Of a DNA stretch of 64,000 bases, positions 60,001 to 64,000 are shown one piece after another. The position numbers were made by a program, and so were the translations under genes. The stretch's first letter is position 1, and every line of letters begins with the position of its first letter. This DNA comes from Zingiber officinale (taxonomy: Eukaryota; Streptophyta; Magnoliopsida; Zingiberales; Zingiberaceae). The stretch covers positions 105,409 through 169,408 of the forward strand of contig NW_024589877.1 of the NCBI RefSeq assembly GCF_018446385.1. Reading direction: 5' to 3'. Below the pieces are notes generated by a model. The model saw only the letters and a program-made list of their open reading frames with translations. It was not told the DNA's origin and did no database searches.

Positions 60001-62801
60001 GCATCCACGACAATCCTACCTTTACTGCTAGAGAGTAAATTGTTAGATTAGTTGTCTGTTTTATATTACTCTTTATGTTACTAATTTTGTGTTGCAAGTT
60101 CTTTAAATTAATTCCATAAAATAATCTGATGCAGTGGCTTAATATTGTTAAAGATGCTATCAGAGTATGTTGATATTAGTAAATTCCTGCCATCATTGTC
60201 ATCTGAAGTGGTTCATCGTGTAGTGGAAATATTGAAGCTATTCAACATGAGGACTTGTCAGCTTGTTCTTGGAGCTGGCGCAATGCAGGTTTGCTTTGGT
60301 TAATTCCTTAAACAAAGTTGTTAAGTCAGAATCACAAATACTTGTTGCTATGATAAAATGGGAGGTCTATTCATTGACCAAATTGTCTATGCCCAAGGTT
60401 AGAGTAATTATTTGATTGGTTTGTTGTCATATCATGCTATACTATGACTTTTCATTCTCACTTGCACTTTAGCTTTTATTTCAAGTTACAATCAAACAAA
60501 AAATTTATGTTTTATACAAGAGCTGCCTGTTGTTGTAGTCTCTTAGATAAATGTTGTAATTAGAATGAATATTTTCATAGGGAGAAAAGTCAATAATTTT
60601 TAATTTTTTTGGTCCTATCACATCCTTTATCAATTCATTTACTAGTCTCTGTTGTCTCCTCTTTAAGTTTCAATGGCTGATGATATGCCAAGAATATAAT
60701 GAAGGGGAGAGGGACATGAAAGGTCTGAGAAGATCAATACATCTGGAGGCAAAGGAGAGAGAGAGGGGAGATTGAGTTCCATGAGGTCAGAAACAATAAC
60801 ATGGATGTTAGTGAGCTTGTAGGAGGATGAGATGTTGAGAGAATGGGCAGTTGGATTACTTCTATTATGGACTCTAGGATGGTTTATTGGCATTAATTGC
60901 TCAGGCCAAGCTATACCATTGGATTATAAATTTTGTCTTTACTTGGTAATGTACCATCCAAAGTTTTGAAGAATGTATTCCAAGTGGCATGTGGTTGGGA
61001 AATCTGCTAGCTATACACGGTGTGAGCATGTATGAGAATGGTTATGTAGTTCATATTCAACAATCAACTATGCTTATTTAAAGTGACACTATAGTTATTC
61101 AAGACTGCATCAATATAAAACATCCATGAGGGTTACCCTTATAATATAAGTGACATTTAGGTTATCAAAAACAAATCTGCTGATCATCGCTCTTGCCTTC
61201 CTGCTTTCAGGTATCAGGTTTAAAGTCCATAACTTCTAAGCATTTAGCTTTGGCAAGCCAGATTGTCAGTTTTGTTCATGCGATAATACCAGGTAAACCA
61301 ATGATAATTACTGCATTTTAACAGTCATATCCTGCCGTCATCTTGTCTTTTTAATATATCCAGAGCTGTAATCAAAGTGTGCTTTATTCTAATAGGCTTA
61401 TATTGAAGCAATTAGATATGTTTGATCTTCAAATTTCAATTTCCAAGTGCCATCATTTCTTAGTCTTCATGTGTAGTTATAATAAACATCCTTAAAACTA
61501 TTAATCAGCTGAACAAACACTTAGTTTGGTCTTTTCTTTTTGAGTTGCTGTGGATATATTTATCTATTAAAAAATGAGAGAGTTTATGGTGGTCTGAAAT
61601 TATTACTAATCTTTGTGAGAACTCGTTTAATACATTATGTATGCATTGTGGCTATGTCTGTTGTATCTTTGATTGTTTGAATCTCGATCAGATAACCACT
61701 TGTTTGCTTTAGTGATTAGTCTCTTCTATTTTCTAGGTTTTTACTGCTAATCGTATCACTTTCTCCTTGCTAGCATGGTTTTCCTTTTGTGTTGCAAGTG
61801 ACTAGAAATTGAGTCATGGAAATACATTAATGAAAAGTCATAACCATCATTATTATCCACTTATCCAGGATCCAATATTAATTCAATGGAAATTCTTATC
61901 TTGCTTATCTATCTTTTTTGAAGAAGTAAAGTCTCTCTGTTTCATTTTGTTCAGCTTGTTGATACAGACATACCTGAACAGTCATCTTCTACTCTTCCAA
62001 CCAAGTTTCAGTATCGCTATGCTATATAGACTATTAGGTGCATTTATCAATTATGCTATTTATTATTCATCTTTTCCCCTTCATATCTGTATATGACATT
62101 TGCACTTTGAGTAGACATCTGACATTCCTATAGTATTGTTTACATAAAAATCTAGAAACAATTTTGTTAGGTTCTTGGATCCACATCCATATTGTATATT
62201 TGTCGGCAAGTGTTTAATAATAGTTTAAGTATACTCTGCTGATACTCCATTATTAAGGTACACTATACTTAGTTACTTAGGTGTTGAGTTCTTTTTTTTC
62301 GAGGTCAGAATTAGTTGTTTTAGAACTGTAGATTATATACTTTGTAGCTTTACACCATACTCTGACTTCAAATTGTTCACTTTGCCTGGTGAACATTTTT
62401 TTAGGTTAATGATCTGTGTATTTGTCACATTGTAACCTTAACTAATGAAGTAGTTGGAGTTCTTTGTCTTAATCTTAGTTCTCTTATAGTGTCAGGCTTT
62501 TTTTATAATTTGTTTTCTCATATATTATCCATCAATTGCAGAAAATTTATCCAAATTTCAAATCTACACAAAAGCCAACATATATTTCTGCTGAATGTGA
62601 TTGTTTCTTTTCCTTTACTGCTATCTTATTTTCTTCAACCATTTGCTTGGTCATGCGTGGGCCAATTTTTGTAATGCTATTTTTTGCACATTTGTTGATG
62701 TATGAATGTGATTATATGAAGAAATACAACGTGTTCTTTTCGAGAAAGTACCTGAGGCCCGCAAAGCATTGCTTGCAGTAGAGATAGAAAGAGTGGCACA
62801 G
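45086..62801 (+). CDS. VPS54: VPS54, GARP/EARP tethering complex subunit (3' end outside window)
   Basis: Fourteen exons are visible: 45086-45919, 47495-47557, 48871-48950, 50894-51011, 51822-51896, 53016-53172, 53260-53348, 55448-55692, 59104-59275, 59362-59445, 59594-59970, 60135-60288, 61211-61292 and 62722-62801. All join in phase to 870 codons. The Arabidopsis protein is a little over 1,000 residues, so ~160 residues lie to the right. VPS54 joins VPS51, VPS52 and VPS53 to tether endosome-derived vesicles at the trans-Golgi. Supporting segments are FLPYISSVADAYSRFEDI, the coiled-coil/helical part LQERLTQYLDVVEMHLV, LVAAADCAGALDVIDDLQQ, the conserved LPSVLRLYRDTLITEM, and FLRIYDITQNFIAATEK near the C-terminal domain. 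The N-terminus is Ser-rich and probably disordered. One splice junction (51,896/53,016) needs a GC donor. Introns reach 3.4 kb and contain a solo LTR. Confidence 0.93.
49310..50262 (-). mobile_element. Solo LTR in VPS54 intron, Gypsy-like
   Basis: A 953-base insert starts tgtcacgccccagagg and ends gcagtattttaca. It is flanked by the exact 5-base repeat TCTAT (49,305-49,309 and 50,263-50,267). No internal retrotransposon sequence is present. Read on the minus strand it runs TGTAAAATACTG...GGGGCGTGACA, the typical ending of many plant Gypsy LTRs, so minus orientation is inferred. The G+C-rich block at 49,670-50,030 would be the transcribed part. Short frames there are not genes. It lies in the third VPS54 intron, antisense to the gene. 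Confidence 0.88.
52078..52263 (+). repeat. Dispersed repeat, copy 2 (VPS54 intron)
   Basis: Direct partner of 44,325-44,512. It shares long blocks such as ttttttattgtattgttctt and gcatggataatggctatttc. Sequence after 52,263 has no partner near the first copy. Confidence 0.8.
53704..53725. repeat. Short (TA)n microsatellite in VPS54 intron
   Basis: About eleven TA units. No MULE end sequence lies next to it. Confidence 0.85.
54600..54765. repeat. Tandem pyrimidine-rich repeat in VPS54 intron
   Basis: Three to four imperfect units of ~45 bases carry 'tttttcaacctcaacaatg' followed by 'tctttcactattgtcc' or a variant. Intronic; no function suggested. Confidence 0.65.
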
Positions 62802-62984
62802 GTATGACCATATGAAGTTGACTGATTTTTTTGTGTAAGAACTTGCAAATTCCTGTTTCCTGTCTATTTGCATGCTTTCCATAATCATCAATCAACTTCA
62901 TGCAAAGATTGCTATAGACAGAGTAATGGTGCAATTGTAGAGATACTTAAGGAAGAATAAAGCAAGTAAATGAAAACATCCACT

Positions 62985-63240
62985 AACATGTTTGGTTTAT
63001 AGAGTGAAATTAATGAGGAATGACATAGTTATTTCTAGGGAATGAAATAGAGTAGGAGCAGTATAGGTACTATATTCCTTGGTTTGGCTTATGAAATGAA
63101 ATAAACTAGGCATAGAATAAAAATATATATCTGTAGTTTGGTTCATAGAATGGAATGCTTGTTCCATTCTCATTTCTTTAGTTATATTGTAGAAAAAAAT
63201 AGTAGACAAGAAATAATCTCCTCAGTATAAAAATATCCCA
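62985..63240. repeat. Short repeated motif in the last VPS54 intron
   Basis: A motif of the form gtttggttyatagaatgraat occurs three times (about 62,990, 63,081 and 63,137). The neighbourhood to ~63,900 has further 'ggaatgga/attcc' words resembling Tourist-type MITE interiors, but no clean ends or target duplications were found. No exon was seen between 62,802 and 64,000. Confidence 0.4.
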
Positions 63241-64000
63241 AACAAGAAAGGATCTTCCTGGAGTTGGCCTACTTTCTCATTTTGCTCACTCAGCCCATCT
63301 GTTTCTTTTAATTCATTGAACCTGCAACTCTGCAAGGCCCATCCACCTATGCAACCTGTCCATTTCACATTTCCCTTCAGCTCGGTTGGTTAGCCTGTCT
63401 TACTCATCTAGCCATCTGGTTATTGTTCTGCTGAGCTAGCGCATGATACGTATTCTTTGGATAGTGGAATGGATTAATGGATTAGGAACATATTCCTTGG
63501 AATTGTTAAAAGAGGAGTTAAGAAGGATCATGAAGGAACAACAATTCCTTGAGAGTTGATATTCCAAGTTCATTGAGCAACCAAACAAATGAACAATTAT
63601 TCCATTAGAATTCTTGAGTAGAGTAGCTATTCCTGCAAACTGAAGATACAAATGTTTATATTTCATTCTTGCCTATGTGACTACCATAGGCTTCATGGCA
63701 ATATTTATTGCAATGAAATAAGTTCTACAAAAAAGGCCCTTCCCTAATGCTTTGTTTATGAGATAGCTTGTGGAAAATAGTGAATGAACAAGTGGATATA
63801 TGAACCTTCCTTTATTTACTTAAGTGGACACTGATTTGAGATGGATTGAATGGAAGAAAAACAAACCATCTGTTCTATTTCATCCTTACTTTATTTCCTT
63901 GGGTTGAAACTATTGTGGGATGGAATGAAGGTAAGAAAAAGCAACCATCTAATTCTAACTTTCCTTCCACATGAAAATTTATAATTTGTTTCTGTGTTTC

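Noticed and set aside
62802-64000. Further VPS54 exons before the right edge
   Set aside because: No frame with the expected conserved continuation and splice sites was found, so the next exon must lie outside the window.

Overview
This is nuclear DNA from a flowering plant. It has intron-rich plant genes with GT-AG splice sites, plant-only families (a pentatricopeptide-repeat protein, a FAR1-type transposase, a plastid DUF1499 protein), very AT-rich intergenic DNA and many plant transposons. The GC-rich first exons of several genes and the style of the long-terminal-repeat (LTR) remnants suggest a monocot, possibly of the ginger/banana order. That placement is an impression, not a proof.

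Layout, left to right. 0-1.95 kb: a small inverted-repeat element and a ~0.58 kb tandem duplication. 1.95-4.1 kb: a three-exon CRAL-TRIO/Sec14-like gene (+). 4.1-7.2 kb: AT-rich DNA, a long TA/GA microsatellite and LTR-retrotransposon debris. 7.2-11.6 kb: a nine-exon organelle-targeted CCoAOMT-like O-methyltransferase (+). 11.9-12.9 kb: a Mutator-like MITE built of degenerate 'tgctaca/tgtagca' palindromes. 13.3-18.1 kb: an ER-anchored ubiquitin-conjugating enzyme of the UBC32/UBC6 type (-), with a SINE in its long intron. 18.3-35.1 kb: a large Mutator-like (MULE) complex. 35.7-37.1 kb: a plastid DUF1499 gene (-), head to head with an intronless PPR gene (+, 37.3-39.0 kb). 39.0-45.1 kb: intergenic DNA with a Tourist-type MITE and a possible gene fragment. 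45.1 kb to the right edge: VPS54, a subunit of the GARP tethering complex (+, 14 exons visible, 3' end outside the window), with a solo LTR in one intron.

The most unusual part is the MULE complex. Three ends share the same terminal sequence and each abuts a TA microsatellite (about 18.34, 32.68 and 34.96 kb). The arms are arrays of a short palindrome (arms TAGCTGCTACA / TGTAGCAGCTA with a 2-3 base centre). Between the ends lie a decayed ULP1/C48 SUMO-protease-like gene (+) and a decayed FAR1-family transposase (-). A 2.35 kb solo LTR with an exact 5-bp target duplication sits inside the protease gene, and removing it restores the reading frame. A shorter copy at 33.06-34.95 kb lacks exactly the protease block, with the sequence GTAAT at both breakpoints. 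So the block was either lost by a derivative or gained by the larger element. The left end begins about 230 bases upstream of the UBC32-like start codon.

The host genes look unrelated (lipid-binding, methyl transfer, ER-associated degradation, plastid, RNA processing, vesicle tethering). Exon boundaries come from hand reading: splice phases close in every host gene model, but no alignment or search was run.
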